Program-made: the position numbers and the translations under genes
NCBI RefSeq assembly: GCF_036324505.1
Contig: NC_086366.1
Span: 20,228,927 to 20,292,926 of the forward strand
DNA length: 64,000 nucleotides
From: Eleginops maclovinus
Lineage: Eukaryota; Chordata; Actinopteri; Perciformes; Eleginopidae
Reading direction: 5' to 3'
Notes under the pieces: model-generated
Seen by the model: only the letters and a program-made list of their open reading frames with translations
What the model was told of the DNA's origin: nothing
The model's database searches: none
In this document: positions 34,701 to 48,700 of the stretch, one piece after another
Numbering within the stretch: position 1 is the first letter of the stretch
How the letters are laid out: each line of letters starts with the position of its first letter

Positions 34701-37363
34701 AGTGTGTGTGTGTGTGTGTGTATAGACCGATGATGCATCATACTGTAGATGTATTTTTGCTTTTACTAAAAAACCTTAGCAGTCAGAATCGATGCAGCTT
34801 GTCTGTGGATGCGGGGGACAGGGACAGGCGGTGGTAGCTGCAGGCCCAGATGGGCATTATGCTCATTTTTTCTCATCAGCCCTCTGCCATATTTTAATAC
34901 TGTGTTAGGCTCATTGGGATGCATAGAAGAGAAAAGGGGAACAGAGATTAAATTGACTGATTTGCTGCCTTGCACATATGGAAACAAATTCCATGTGACA
35001 CTCCTCAGCAGTGGGAGATGGTCCGTTTCCTCACAGTGGCCACAACCAATAAGCATTATCCCCCCTGCTATACATCATACCCAATCCCTATAGAAAATCC
35101 CTTTTCCTTTTTCTAATCACTTAGAGCAGCTCTGGTCTGCAGACTTTGGCCGAAGTATATTGTCACTGTGACTCAAGTTTTGCAAACCAATACATATTAT
35201 TTGGAAGCGGTCCTCTTCTCTGGCAATTGATATAATATGACAAGCCAAATCATGAATAGGATATAACATTTGTTGGCCCGGAGGGAGGAAGCTCTGGAGC
35301 AGAATATCCTGTTTCTTTCTTTCTTTCTCATCCAGTCAGTGAAGCAAAGATTCATCTTGGTGAAATTAAAATTGCTCCTGAGGTTCACACAAAATCATTT
35401 TGCCTGCTGAAGAAAACACAATGAGGCTCACGATGCTGAAGAATCTTGGAGAATTTCTGCTTTTCATCACAGCCACAGACAGTAATGGATTTGATTATCT
35501 CCTCTGGTCACTGACAATTACCAATCGCTTAGAGGTAATCATGTCAGTCTGTCAATCATTTCAGTTTTTCATTTTTTCCCCTACCAATATGGAGAGCATG
35601 TGTATCAACATGTAGTCCGCATTTTGTTGCAATTAGCTCATGATGTGTGCTTGTTTTGATTGGAAGAATAAGCCTATAAAGCTATTCCACATGTGATTTA
35701 TATATCTCTTTTATGGTGGCCGTCATAAAGTTTTCCCACTGTCACTGTCCATGGAAATTTCCCTAAAGTGCACATTTTATTGGCTTATTTTATCAATATG
35801 GTCGCATGATTTCTTACGATATTATTTCAGATCTGCTGTAAGCTAGCTAGCTGACGTAGCTGATGGAGACATTTCCTTCCACCTTACCGGCTGCTGCTAT
35901 CAGGCCGCAGACTGAAGGTCCCAATTCACAGGAAAAACTATAAGTCTCCCCTCCAACACACACACATGCATTATTATCATCTTGATTGACAGAAGACATC
36001 CTGAAATAAAGGTTGTTGTTGTCCTTTGACTTCTATCACATTTTTTATGGCATGTAGAGCAACATGAGTTATCATCGGCTTACCCCACTCTTCCCTACTG
36101 GCCAAACAGTTACAATTATGAAACAGACTAAGTGCTTAGGCCCAAGCTGCGTGCATTACTACCTTGTGTTCCCGTTTCGAGTAGATTCTTGTGTCATTTT
36201 TTTATTCACAGCGTTTTCTTTATGCAGCGCATGTTTCGTTGAGTTGGTGAAGATGTTTCTTTATTTGCATTTGTTTTGGCAGATTGTGTTTTCATATTAA
36301 CAATGTTTTTTAAACTGCAGCACGTTTCCCCTAATGTAAGTGTTTTGGGTCGTTGTAGCGGCTTGGATGGGTGGGCCAGCATAGTTTTTAACCAAATAAA
36401 ACCATTACATCATCATCAATAACCATACTAATGCTTTTATTATTAACGGCAGCTAATGTTGTATCATGTGCAACGTTTCATGAGATGATTGCATTATTAA
36501 TAGGCTACTTTTTCTATAATTGTATTATCTCTCAATGATTTTCCAAATATAAAGCAATTATCTTTCTCCTATTTTCTGTTAATTACTTAATCATATGCTT
36601 GTTAAAACACAAGACAGCTTTTTATGGTAAATAACAAATGTTGATTGTGTGGTTTCTCTGCACACAAACGCAGCAGAGAAGCAAGGTAAATAAATGAGTA
36701 TTAATGTGCCCTGAATGTGATTTAATACAACACCATTTTTGTATTTTCGGTATTGATCCTACTGACAAATATTTAAAGGACAGACTTTACAGAATAAAAC
36801 TTGGTTAAGTCTTTACTTAATTTGAAAAATGTGTTTTGTTTTACAACATAACAGCAATTTACTGCATAAACCTTACAAGTGTTCCTAGTTGCTGAAGATG
36901 TAGGAAAGAAAAATTATCATTTCATATTTTATCAAAATGTGTTTTGAGGCATTTTTTCATGATTGTGTGCTCTAACACTTACTATTTCAGAGGATTAAAA
37001 GTGCTACACATAATGAAGGTCTGTTTTGTTCTGCATACAAAAATAAGATATTTTTTCTCGAAGATTGGACAAGCGCTTTGTGAAATTGGGAACCGTTTCA
37101 AATCATGGAAATAGCTTTTTGAAAGACAAGAACAGCTCAGCCTTTTATCAAATGAAAACTCTTAATGTTGCTTTGTTTTGTATGTTAAGTACAATTCCCT
37201 TTATATAATTACATTTTTATTTATTACTTTTGTATTGTACATACACAAACACATTGTATGCCTTCTTCACTTACGAGCTTGTATTTTGTGTAACATCTTT
37301 GTTTTTTGTGTAGTTTTTTTTATATTCTTGCTTAATTATTTGCTTAAATCTGTATTTCTTACA
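33813..37363. other. Intergenic sequence with one GT microsatellite
   Basis: AT-rich, with the GT run at 34615-34722. No supported exon. Confidence 0.5.
34615..34722 (+). repeat. (GT)n microsatellite, interrupted
   Basis: About 108 bp of GT units with a few TT and AG interruptions. Confidence 0.95.
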
Positions 37364-37680
37364 AGAGGCCCTGATATGCAAATTTTCAGGATCATATTTG
37401 TATTTTCTGTCTCTACTATGACAAGTTTCCATGCTTTAATGCTCTAAAAACCTCTTTATTTTTCTCATTCTGCCTTTCGCTGCAGCCTCTCTTTCCACCC
37501 TAGCCCAGTCTGCTCTGATTGGTTAGCTGGCCTGCTCTGTTTTCATTGGCCAACCGCTCAGAGATGACCTGTCCCTTATCACGTACAATGTGTTGGAGTG
37601 CTAGCCAAGTGTTACAAAGTAGTGTACGGAAATAAACTGAGGAGATAAAAACAAAGGAGACCAATCGAGACATATTAAGA
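37364..37680 (+). repeat. CCAAT-box dispersed repeat, copy C
   Basis: Contains CTCTACTATGACAAGTTTCC, TGCTCTGATTGGTTAGCTGG, CATTGGCCAACCGC and ACAATGTGTTGGAG in the shared order. The right part is degraded. Confidence 0.65.
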
Positions 37681-38688
37681 TTTAAAAACCAAATAAATTG
37701 GTTTGTCTTTTTTTTTCATTCATTTTATTCCTGTCCACTGCTGTTGCATTGTAAGTAGTCCTGCCAATTTATCCATCTTATGAACTACCCTCCTTAAGAT
37801 TGTCAATCACTGCCACAGCCCCAGACAAGAGTGCAGAAATTACTCTCTCACAAGGTTCTGATCATACCCTGCGCCACTGGGATTTTCTCAGACATGGGCA
37901 GGGAGGGAAAAACGGAAAAAGCCTGAGAAACTAATTTACACGAGATCAAAAGCATGAAAGAGCACTTCTGTGGAGAGATGATAAGCCTTCAAGGCCACAG
38001 CCAAAGCCCCAGGACAGTGCTCTGGTCTCAGCCATGTGGACACTTTCTATGACCACCGCTGTCCATCATTGTCCGAGAGACAAGCCACAGGGATGCTTTA
38101 ACAGGAATGCCAGAGCGGGCTGATAAATGGAGTGCAACGGTGAGGAGGCAGATGAACAAAACCCAGTTAGAGATAAGGGGGAGGAAAAGGGAGCCGCGTG
38201 CCATCGTGTAGAAAGTAATTTTCATACATTACACTTCAAAAGGTTAAAGCTATGTGTGTCTGTTATTGTGTGTGAGGGTGTGAAAGCGGGACAACAAACT
38301 CGGGCGATTATTCATGATCACAGTTATACTTTGTCATCTCTATTATCAGTATGACTGTGACCTTTAACCCTTCCTTTTTCTTTTCTGCCTTTGATGTTGC
38401 AGACATTTTAAGCTGATTTACTCTTTAAACTCATTGTACTGCAGGTCATTCTGAATAACAGTGGCAGCTAAAAGCTCTGGATGTTTATGTTAATTTAAAT
38501 CTCATCATCATCTTTTATCATCTGGACTGAAGCAGTTTTCTTGTTTTGTTTTATTGCAAATAGGACACAGCACTATATTATCATAGCTTAGGTTTAAATG
38601 TTTAATAATATCTGTCATTTGTTTAGTAGCTGAAATGCCAAATGTACTGCTGTCGTAGTTTATTTCTACAATCTACATGATTAAAACA
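37681..38688. other. Non-coding sequence downstream of the orphan minus-strand gene
   Basis: Would include the 3' UTR of the gene ending at 38689. No other feature was identified. Confidence 0.45.
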
Positions 38689-38891
38689 TCAAGCTGAGTC
38701 GTGAAGAGGCAACTCGTGTGTGTTTTTGAAGAAATAGTTCTCATATTTTTCCACCGTGGCATTTCCAAAATTGTAAGTGATTGGCAGGCTTTCGTGCACT
38801 GTGGACACAGTGTCTTCATGAAGCTTGTGGATTAATGTGAGATTTCCTTCAGTTCTGTCCTTTTTGCTGCACCGGCTGGTAGCTTTTGGAC
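38689..38891 (-). CDS. Terminal exon of an unrecognised minus-strand gene
   Basis: The minus-strand acceptor GTGCCTTTTTCAG is followed by a 203-bp coding stretch entered in phase 1 and ending at TGA (38689-38691). The 67 residues begin GPKATSRCSKKDRTEG and include LTLIHKLHEDTV and VEKYENYFFKNTHELPLHDSA at the end. Composition is charged and hydrophilic, with no signal peptide or membrane segment. The upstream candidate exon at 44026-44104 ends in phase 1, which fits exactly. Together they give a 93-residue C-terminal fragment. I know no matching family, so function is unassigned. Confidence 0.55.
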
Positions 38892-40079
38892 CTGAAAAAG
38901 GCACACAGAGGACTGTGAAGGAAAATTCCTACCGCACTCAGATCAGATGAAACTGTCACCTTAACTCTTCCTGTGTCACTCATCTGTTCTTCCTCTGCAA
39001 TCTGAAGTCCAATCTCAGCCACCTTGTGTAAACTCTGCGGGAGCTACCGGCTGCTAAGACCTATCATTAAAGTTAAACTCTACTTTGAAGGTGACATTAA
39101 ATAAAAAAGTGTTCATCCAGATATGCAAAAATATGAAAATGATGTATCCATTAACCAGCAGTGAAGATTCAAATTTTCATATTTATAAGATTACCTATTC
39201 TGCTTTCATTTTCTTTTCTCTTTCCTGCAGTGTGTTATCTAGGTTTTTGTGCATGCATAGGGTCTGCAAAGGCTTTTATGCAGATGGAGTTGACATAGTT
39301 GGGAAAGTTAACTGTTTTAGTGATTTAAAAAATTTAAGTTTGATTTCACAATGAAGGTTTCACAACATTTTAGTTAGGCTGACTCACAGAAGGCAATATG
39401 AATAGTAAACATATTTATAAATGCATGTCTCCAATCACTCACAGTGACCTTACATTTTCTTACCCAAGAAATGGTAATACCAAGACTGAAATGACATGTT
39501 GCATTCTATCACCCTTCATCTGACCTGCTTGTAAAACAAACGTGCCTTAGAATCTATATATTTTTGTACTGCTATCACCTAAGCACTATATTTCAATTAA
39601 GTTATATCAGACCCAGTGAAAACATGCTCATTAAAGGAAGGACTGTATCATTAAAATGAATAAAAAGTACTATTACTTAACTGCAGACAACTGCCAAAAC
39701 CAAAACATTGTCACAGTGCATTTCTCTCTACACCCTATTGAGTTGTGTAATGTTATAATTTGATTTAATGGTCATCTGACTGGATTTTTTTTTCAGCTGC
39801 TTATTAACCGTATAAGGTGATCTTGCTTTGAGGAAAGGATGGTACATAAGCAGCTACTGCCTGGAGGTAAGCCTAACTTCTGACTGCAAAGTTTATTTCT
39901 CACAGTTGAGACAGAAAATCAAGATCTTGGATAAGAAATGCTGATCTGTCTGATAGCTCTTATAAAAGCTACCATCAAGGTGCCCTTAAGTACCAGTCTT
40001 TCTGTTTGAGAAGTGGCGCTCATCAAGAGAAGGAAGGTTAGATAAAGAGAAGCCGAGTAGCTGAAATGCAGGGTATTTG

Positions 40080-40200
40080 AAGGAATAGTTGGACATTTTG
40101 GGGTAAAAAATATTATTTGTTTACCACTTTGTAGGACTACAGCCAGCAGGCCCAGGATTAGCTTAGCTTAACATAAATACTGATAAACAGGGGAAGATCT
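40080..40200 (+). repeat. Fragment of a dispersed fish repeat
   Basis: GGAATAGTTGGACATTTTGG, then CTACAGCCAGCAGGC and TTAGCTTAGCTTAACATAAA, is the order seen in an interspersed repeat I recall as common in teleosts. Degraded. Confidence 0.5.
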
Positions 40201-40371
40201 AGTCCTAACTAACGGGATGAAGTTATAATCCGTCTGTTCAAGACATGCATTCGTAGCGGCGTGGTACTCTCTCGTTGCGTTTTGTATTTCACTGGAGACC
40301 ATCACTGTTGGCAACTTTGCCGTTTATTTCGGACATCTGGTCGAAGAATTAATACAGTCAGTCCCGGTGGT

Positions 40372-40484
<113 letters not shown>

Positions 40485-41103
40485 TCACATCTAAAAACTG
40501 TAAAATGAAAAGAAAGTGCAAGTTAGCGTACACGTGTAGCGCTAGCCATTTTATAAACAAAAAAGAGAAAAACAGTCACTTTTTATGAATAAGGACGTGC
40601 TCGACCGTTCGGGAGCTGTACGTTTATAAAATACAACTTAAACCACCCCTTAGTATTGAATTTTGTCAAATTGCGATAGAGCCAAGCAGTTTGTTCCCCT
40701 CAGTTTTCCCTAAGCTAATACATCCACAAGCTGAACAATGGATACACAAATATTGTTACATTGATAAGGATCATAGACACAAGAATAGGACATTTCTGCC
40801 ATCACAAGGACTTTAAAGAAAGTTGAAAACAAAAAAAGTCAGGAAATTATTAACTGAGGTAATAAATAAAATGAGAAGTAAGGTTGTTTCATAGACATCT
40901 ATACAATTGATTTCCATTTGCTACCAGTGGTTGGATATTTGAATTAATGCAGGTTTAAGGCCCTTCTAAATTTAATGTTAAATTTATAAATTACACAAAC
41001 ATGCAAAGAGATGCTGTACAAACTGCTCTACGAACACTTTCCCTTGATAGTATAAGCTAGTAAAATTTGTATGATGTTAAAAGAAGTGATAGGCCTTTAT
41101 GTA

Positions 41104-42223
41104 CACTATATAGACAAAGGTATTGGGACACCTACACATTACACCTACAGGAGATTTTATGACATCCCATTCCAAATTCTCAGGCAGCAATTTCTAGCTG
41201 GTCCCTCCTTTGCAGCTATAACAGCTTCCACTCTTCTGGGAAGGCTTTCTACAAGAGTGTAGTGTGCCTGTCGGAATTTTTGCCCATTTCATCCAGAAGA
41301 GCATTTGTGAGGTCAGACACTGATGTTGGACAAGAGGGCCCGGCTCGCAATCTCCGTTCTAGTTCATCCCAAAGGTGTTCAACCGGGTTGAGGTCAGGGC
41401 TCTGTGCGGACCAGTCAAGTTCTTCCACACCAGACTCATCCAACCAGGCCTTTATGGACTTTGCTTTGTGCACTGGGGCACAGTCATGCTGGAACAGAAA
41501 AGGGCCTTCCCAAAACTGTATTCACAAAGTTGGAAGCATAGAATTGTCCAAAATGACTTGGTAAGATGAAACTTTAAGAATCCTTATCACTGGGGCATTA
41601 TTCCTCCTCCACCAAACTTTACAGTTGGCACAATGCAGTCAGGCAGGTAAAGTTCTCCTGGCATTCGCAAAACCCAGACTCATCCATCAGTTCTGTGGAG
41701 TAACGAAGCGTGATTCATCACTCCACAGAACACGTTTCCATTGCTCAAGAGTCCAGTGGCGGCGTGCTTTACAGCACTCCATCCCACGCCTGGCATTGTG
41801 CTTGGTGATGTAATGCTTGCGTGCAGCTGCTCTGCCATGAAAACCCATGCCATGAAACTCCTGGCACAGTGTTTGGCACTCGGCGACCCCGCTCTGTAAC
41901 TTTACGTGGTCTACCACTTCGTGACTAAGTTGCTGTGGTGCCTAAACATTTCCAATTTGTAATAATACCACTTACAGTTGATCGGGGAATATCTAGGAGA
42001 GAAGACATTTCACAAACTGAATTGTTGCAACGGTGGCATCCTATTACAGGACCACATTTGAATTCAGTGAGCTTTTTAGAACGACCCATTCTTTCACAAA
42101 AGTTTGTAAAGGCAGACTGCATGGCTAGGTGCTTGATGTTATACACCTGTGGCAATGGGAGTGAATGAAACACCTGAATTCAATGATTAAGATGAGTGTC
42201 TCAATACTTTTGTCGATAATGTG
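41104..42223 (-). mobile_element. Tc1/mariner transposon with both terminal inverted repeats
   Basis: The 1120-bp element is flanked by TA at 41102-41103 and 42224-42225, the Tc1/mariner target duplication. The left end reads CACTATATAGACAAAGGTA and the right end, inverted, reads CACATTATCGACAAAAGTA. Length and single minus-strand transposase gene fit the family. The gene is broken by frameshifts and stops, so this copy is dead. Confidence 0.88.
41249..42089 (-). pseudogene. Tc1/mariner transposase, frameshifted
   Basis: Starts at an ATG (42087-42089) encoding MGRSKKLTEF and a helix-turn-helix region (LLDIPRSTVSGIITNWK). It continues in a second frame with CKARRHWTLEQWKRVLWSDES and in a third with HDCAPVHKAKSIKAWLDESG to NPVEHLWDELERRL. 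The three DDE/D catalytic positions remain recognisable: Asp in WSDES (about 41714-41726), Asp in QHDCAPVH (about 41468-41491), and Glu in NPVEHLW (about 41360-41390). At least one frameshift near 41925-41930 and further stops between 41490 and 41690 prevent a full protein. Confidence 0.82.
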
Positions 42224-44025
42224 TATATGCGTCATTAAAGTAATGACTCACCAACGGTGGAACAACATTGAAATGGTGATTTCTTTGAGTTTAGATTTAG
42301 CCTTCAAATGTGACTTGTCAGTCTGACTAGACTTATCACCCTTAACCTTTACCTCAATCAGATCCATCAAATGTTTAACACAGTCCATTACTGCTTTAGA
42401 ACAGCCTTAAGGTGTGGGCGTTTGGTCCAGGGCCTACCATTACTGTCCTGCATGATTTGAAAGGATACCAAAAGCACACACAGTGCAACACATCACAAAA
42501 AAACGCTGCAACATGCAGATCATGTAGATATAATGAAATATTTTCAAGCTCTCTGCACTTTTCCAGGTAGAATCAGTTAGTGTCTTTGATGAGTTATGCG
42601 AAACAAAGATGTGGCGTTGAATTTAGAAAGATGGATGTTGGGGGCATTTACTAAACAGGTCCCCATGGTAGGATGGAACTCTGTGTGAGGAAATCAGCTT
42701 TTTAGAGGCAGTCATTTGTTATTGCTACAACATAAGGTGTTGGATAATTTCACTAGCAGCCGGTGGTCCACAACAGCTGCAGCTGGTAACAGATATTGCC
42801 AGAAAAATGTGAACGGCAGACATGAAAGCTATGGTGCAACAATAACACGACGTTCCCGCACATTTTCATTTAAAACATGAAACAGAATGTAACACTTATA
42901 AGCATGTTTTGTGACAAGATATAACTGTTAAAACGTTATTTTGCAATTAATTATTTGGAAAAGCAATACCATTATAATATTATGGACAATAAATCTAACC
43001 ACATGCAGGATGCAACAACAGTGTGAATACTCATAACCTACTTAAATATGTAAATGTGTTCTGCAACATATTCAGATATATTTTATTCATCAGTGACAGC
43101 TCTAGTTACATGTAAACATATTTGTATTGACTTTTCTCCCGCATATTGTGTAAAGCATCAAGGATAATTCTACATTAAGGATAAACCTGTGTAGAGGAAT
43201 AATAAGGTGACAGCCAACTGGTATATACAAGAAGACTATGAGACGGTGCATCATTTGAAACCTTCTGATGCGTTCCTTGTGGGTGACATCTTGACAAAGA
43301 GCCCCTGACAGCCTCTCGCTTTAGTTGGACTGATCGTCAGGAGTCTTTTGGAAACTTAATTCATCACGAGCCAGATTAATCAAGTTAATAAATTGAGCCA
43401 ATTATCCAAGTGCGATCCCATACTAACTTATGGTAGCTGACAGCTAACTTCAGAGTGATGGACAAGCAGCTACAAGGAGCTATTTCGTGAATTGTAAGCA
43501 ACACGGTTCATTATAAGTGTTCAGTGAGCGGCAGCATACAGCTCCGGTCACACAATATGAATCTGTCAAAGTTTCTCCAAACTTTTTAGGCTCAGCGCCA
43601 TCAGTGTCAGAGTAAGAGAGGGAAGATAACAGTGAAGAAGAAGCTTTCAAGTCATTTAAACTTTAGGATGTTAAATGTTCTATTCAGCAGTGTACAGAAC
43701 AGCAGAGCTTTAGGATACGCTAAGCAAAACTCTGACCATCAGAGTTGACTTTGTGGCCATTGTGAGGCTGCACTCACCACATAATTTGTGTCCGTGAATT
43801 TAATGACTTCATTGGAAATTTTTTTTTAAATATATAATAATTTTTCTGTTAAATCATCATGTCTCTGTACATGAATATAGTTTTATATTATTTAACAACG
43901 TAGGTTTGCCCGGAATAGTTTTTCCCATATTTATATTTTCCCCCTAAATGTTTAGCTTTTTACTGCTTACAATTTCTAACCCTAGAAACCATGACAACCC
44001 AGTTAACTGATGTCAGTTAACTCAC

Positions 44026-44104
44026 CTCCTGTGCTGTTACCTTTCTCATTATTCTTGACTTGTGCCTGTGGCAGTCTTTCCTCCTGGCCACAAAAATGTC
44101 CAAT
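44026..44104 (-). CDS. Internal exon of an unrecognised minus-strand gene
   Basis: A very good minus-strand acceptor (TTTTCTTGTCTTTTTCAG) is followed by a 79-bp exon ending at a GTGAGT donor. It encodes IGHFCGQEERLPQAQVKNNE and ends KGNSTG plus one base, phase 0 in and phase 1 out. An alternative donor within it (AAAG|GTAACA) has the same phase. It joins in frame to the terminal exon at 38689-38891. Earlier exons were not found with confidence. Product unknown. Confidence 0.5.
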
Positions 44105-44696
44105 CTGAAAAAGACAAGAAAATCTGTAAGTCTCACTCTTGTGTGATGTAAAGCAGCAGAACGTCAAAATCAATATAATCAGCGTCTTTTCAAAATGTCT
44201 CTCAGTCATTTGTGCCCATAGAATTAGATTTCACACTCACAAAGCCAGCAACACAGGCAGACACTTTCAGCTGATAGCTGAAAAAGCGAGCTTAAAGGAG
44301 CGTTTCCAGTTTTTCCAAGAAAACTAAATATTGGCAGCTCAAAAAGACACCAGAAGTGATAACCTGATGTAAGACTACAATACTGTTATTACCATTATCA
44401 TGGCTATTTTATATGCAGAATGGGAATGAAAGTGGACAGGAGATTGAGCTGATCAGAAATAATAATCATATGTTAGAAATTGAGATATATGTGTTCATAC
44501 GTTAACACACAAAACACACCCTGGAACAAAGTCAAAGCACTTTCTGTGCTTTTAAGGCCCACATTTGTGGGTTTTTAAATAGTTTTAATATAGAAGCGGG
44601 GATTTAACATACAGCCAGAGTGTCATGTGGGCCCTAACAATGGTGTGTGGGCTTCAAATTGGCATCCTTTATTGTCCATGTCTCCTGAAGGCATGG

Positions 44697-44895
44697 AAGT
44701 AGACATGGATGATTTCAGGCCTATGGCACTACCTCCATCCTCAAATGAAAGGACAGGACGGAGACTGGGAAGCTTACCAGCATAGTCAGGAGTGTCTGGA
44801 CTCAATCCAGTTTGCCTACAAGGACAGTCGGAGCAGAGAATACCTAACTTTTTTGGATGCAGTGGCTAGGCATCACATGACAAAGTGTCTGTAAG
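44697..44895 (+). pseudogene. Decayed LINE reverse-transcriptase fragment
   Basis: DDFRPMAL in one frame and LDSIQFAYKDSRS in another sit 83 bp apart, the usual spacing of the NDYRPVAL and LDPLQFAY motifs of fish LINE reverse transcriptases. A frameshift separates them. Very short and old. Confidence 0.5.
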
Positions 44896-45379
44896 CATAA
44901 AACTGGCTACAATATGACGGATTTTATGGCATATTATCCTGAACTTTTATCAGTTACAACTTTAAATTAAACTCTAATAAAAAGCAAATGGACCAGATTA
45001 ATACTAATTGTGGCAAAGTATTCTGTAACCCATGTTGGGCTCACATGATTATTCCTCTTTTACCCCGGAGCCATTTGAATAATCCCCTTTTTTTTGTGAT
45101 TGGAGGTTCATGCTGTAATAATATGATTAATGGTAGGTGTCACTAAATTTGTAAGTATTTCCTGAGATGACATATAATCTACTAAATCCCCCCAAAATTG
45201 TTCAAGTAGAGCTAGCGTTGATTGGAAACATTCAAAACCCTTTTACAGGCTACAAAAGGAGTGGTCAACGACGGCTTTGGATTGTGTTCTGATGAAAGAA
45301 CAGTTAATTAATCATATCATCAGAGTACTAAGGCACAGTTTACAGTTAGTTTTTATTTTGGTTTATTGTAACTTGCACC

Positions 45380-45785
45380 AGGATAAAGCTTCCAAGGCTT
45401 CAGGAAGGACTCGGGCTAAATGCTAACATCATCATTCTTCAGGGCTCACAATGCTAACATACTGAAGAAGTGTTTACCTTGTTAACCATGTTAGCTTTGT
45501 GTGTTTGCATGCTGACATTACAGTTAAGATTAATTCCAATGTCATAGTTTTTGAGGTATTTGGTCATAAAACAAGTTAATACATTTTAGATTATAAGTTA
45601 AGACATCACTGAAGTTACAGTATAACAATCCATTCTGGTTTTAACATGTATGAAGTGAACCAAATGTCACGGCGATCAATCTAGTTGCTGTTAGAAGACG
45701 TTTTACCCAATAGTCAGTAGTAGTCAGGGAGAATCACCAAGTGATGGATACAACCAAACAACCAACAAACCAACCGACCACGCTA
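45380..45785 (+). repeat. Decayed dispersed fish repeat
   Basis: Repeated ATGCTAACAT phrases are followed by ATGTCACGGCGATCAATCTAG and a tail of ACCAACAAACCAACCGACCA. This is the order of an interspersed repeat I recall as frequent in teleosts. Confidence 0.5.
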
Positions 45786-48700
45786 TTAGTTCAAACTAGC
45801 ATCAGGATTATTTATCATAAATGATTAATTATTTAACTAGTATATTCTAGATATACAGTATTTTCCTTGTGAACATGTCAAAGGATATTAATAGACCTCA
45901 TTCCAATAGCGCATGACTTTTGTGTCAAAATCCCCCTTGGCAGTTCGACCTTCACAAGAGCTTCACCTGTGTCGACCCTGCTTATTGAACTCTGTAAAGG
46001 AATTCATCCATATTTTGTGTCAGTGTACATTTGATCGGAGAACTTCACTCCCTGTGGAAGGACACATTCCCTCCTGCAGCATGGCCAGTATTTGACAAGG
46101 TTAAACAAGGTGACAGGTCATCCTGTATGTTCCTGTAGAATAAATAATTCATGGTTGCAAGAGTCTTGGTTCAGGCCTACTTAGTCCCCTGTGTCTGCAT
46201 TAGTGTCAGTATCTATTGGCAACAAGGCAATGAAACCATTTCAACAAGCCTCTTGTTGCATTTCATGGTAGACTGCAATTACCTGTGCCGACGGAGCTGC
46301 AAATGAAACACAATTGACTGTTGACAATTGACTTGATGAAGGTTAGTGTGTTTCCAGAAATAAAAGCATATGTGTGAGAATACATTTTTTTATTTTATTT
46401 AGAGAATAAGAGAAGCAAGTTGTACTTTATGCAAGTTAAATTAATTGCATTAGTATGGAAGCATCACACATTGTTCTTCCTGCATGAACATAATGAAAGT
46501 CATTCATATTGTTTAGCCTCACATCCAAACATGGCAGATCCTCACAGATGTGTAATGGCCATTTCTGTGCATATGACAGCTATAATCTCACTTAATGCAC
46601 CCATAAAGCCTGTGATACAAACAGAAGATATTTATTATTTGGCCCAAATCCAGAGCTGACAGATCTCAGCGTTAGTCCAAACTTAAATGCCAGTGCGAGT
46701 TCCACAGCAAGTCGACTACACTAAATCATCTCAAATGTAGAAATGGATAAATGCATTTTTTAAGCCTTTTCAAACACACATAATAGCTCATTTTGACGCA
46801 GCAGTCTGTGGGCACATCGACTGTGCTGGCCAAACAAATGTGGCCGTGAGAGACTTCTGTTTCCACTGTTCCAGTGATGATAGACAAAGCGTTTAATCTT
46901 TTCTATCCTTAAAGAAGGTACTGCAATGTATCAGTGTGTTTCAGCCATCAAGTCCTTACAGACCCCTTAATAAGATGCTTGTGAAGTTTCTTAGGTTAAC
47001 TCCTCCTCACTCTCTTTTTTTCTGTGGTTGCTTGTAAGTAAACAGCACAGTACTATGAATCAGGTTAATGTACTTCATTAGAGGTTCAGTTTTGTATGTC
47101 TGGATTAATTTAACAGGCCGGAAAGCCTTGGGACAATTCTTCTGACATTTTAAGAATGCAAGGCCTGGCATAGGAGACTGATGTTTATATGAAACCATGG
47201 AGGGAAGGAGAAGAGGGTACGGGTGCTAATTCTGCCTGTTAATGGTTGTTTAGAGCCTAAGGAGACAGGATGTAGACAGTCCCAGGAAGCACACAGCTGG
47301 AGTGAGGGGGCTTTGCTGGTAGTGGTGATGTTGGGGGTGGGGTAAGTTAATATGCTGCCAGGAGGGGGGGTCAAATACATGACAGCAGCAGTCATTCAAA
47401 CGGAGCTCCCTTTTGGTTTACTTATTTTTACTAAACACGCTTCCAGAATCTCACTAAATTTGAGATGGATGTATAATGTACATAAATGAATGATTTATGA
47501 AAAGGAACACTATTATTAATCATATTGAATGTAGGGCATATATAAGAACAAGCAAAGGATAAGGCATATAATAATATAGATTATATAGGGCATGTTATGC
47601 TACAATTTATGCAAAGTATAACTGTGCATGCTTTCCCAGTTGTTTTTCTCTCATTAAATGAAGACATGGGATATTTATGAATGTCCATATTCATGTGTTG
47701 TTTTGTTCAGCTGTACAGATCATTCATGATTACAAAGATGTCTTCTTGTGCTATTGGGATTAATCAACTATTTTAGTAAAATATGGATCCTGACTGACAT
47801 AAAGGCAGTGACATTATCATTTGAGTTTCTGTACAGTCTGTGCCCCTGGGATTTTTCATTATTAATACAAATGAAGTAGACTCATTGCAGCTGTGAAAAA
47901 TGTGCAATAAAGAGCTGTTATTGCTGCATTTTCTTCTAATGATTGTAGTTACCCGTAGGCATCCGTAGTGGACAGAAACAGCAGAATAATGGGTACAGTC
48001 AATAAAGAAAAGGTCGTCTTAACAAATGGACAAACCTGGCTAGGTAAAGACACAAGAAGGGATAATTAAATGGCTTACACACCGAGCTAGCCTACAAAGG
48101 AGCACCTGCTCATTATTTCAAGTGAAGGCAAAGGTTATCATACTGCAATGTCTTCTAGTCTGACCAACCTTGCTATAAGGGCCAATTTCACATGATATGT
48201 TGGATTTCTTTTTCACTAAAATCCCCATTAGTGTTCATTCTAGAATTTGAATTAGTGTTTAGTCAATATGGACCTACCATACATACCATCCGTGTATATG
48301 GTTATAAACATATGAATAAAGTCAGACATTGAATCCATTAGGAGATTCTTTTATGGGATTGCAGAGATTACACTGTTTTGTAAATGTCCTTTTCCAGCTT
48401 ATATTATCCTTGATCTTGAAGAAAATAGCCCATTATTCTTTGTTAATGCTATCAACATGTTAGCACTTTTTTCCTGCTGTTTACGACTCGGATAAATAAT
48501 ATGAATAAATGTAATGTCAAGGTTTTTGGAGTGCTGAACTTTGGTATCTGCTTTGTATATTATTTCAATATAATTCAAGGATTTTCATAGTCTGAGAATG
48601 TGGGCTTCCCCTAAGGCAAAGCTGTAAAAAAAAAGCACCCCCTCACCCCTTTAGCTAACTAAGCTTTCTTAAAGCCTTATTTCTGAATGACTATTAGATT

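Noticed and set aside
34497..34837. Open frames made of Cys-Val or Val-Cys repeats
   Set aside because: They are translations of the GT microsatellite and have no other coding evidence. The same applies at 17049-17384 and 52281-52593.
46261..46300. 14-bp microexon-like stretch on the minus strand between TTTGCAG and GTAATT
   Set aside because: Too short and without partner exons; splice-like motifs of this quality occur by chance.
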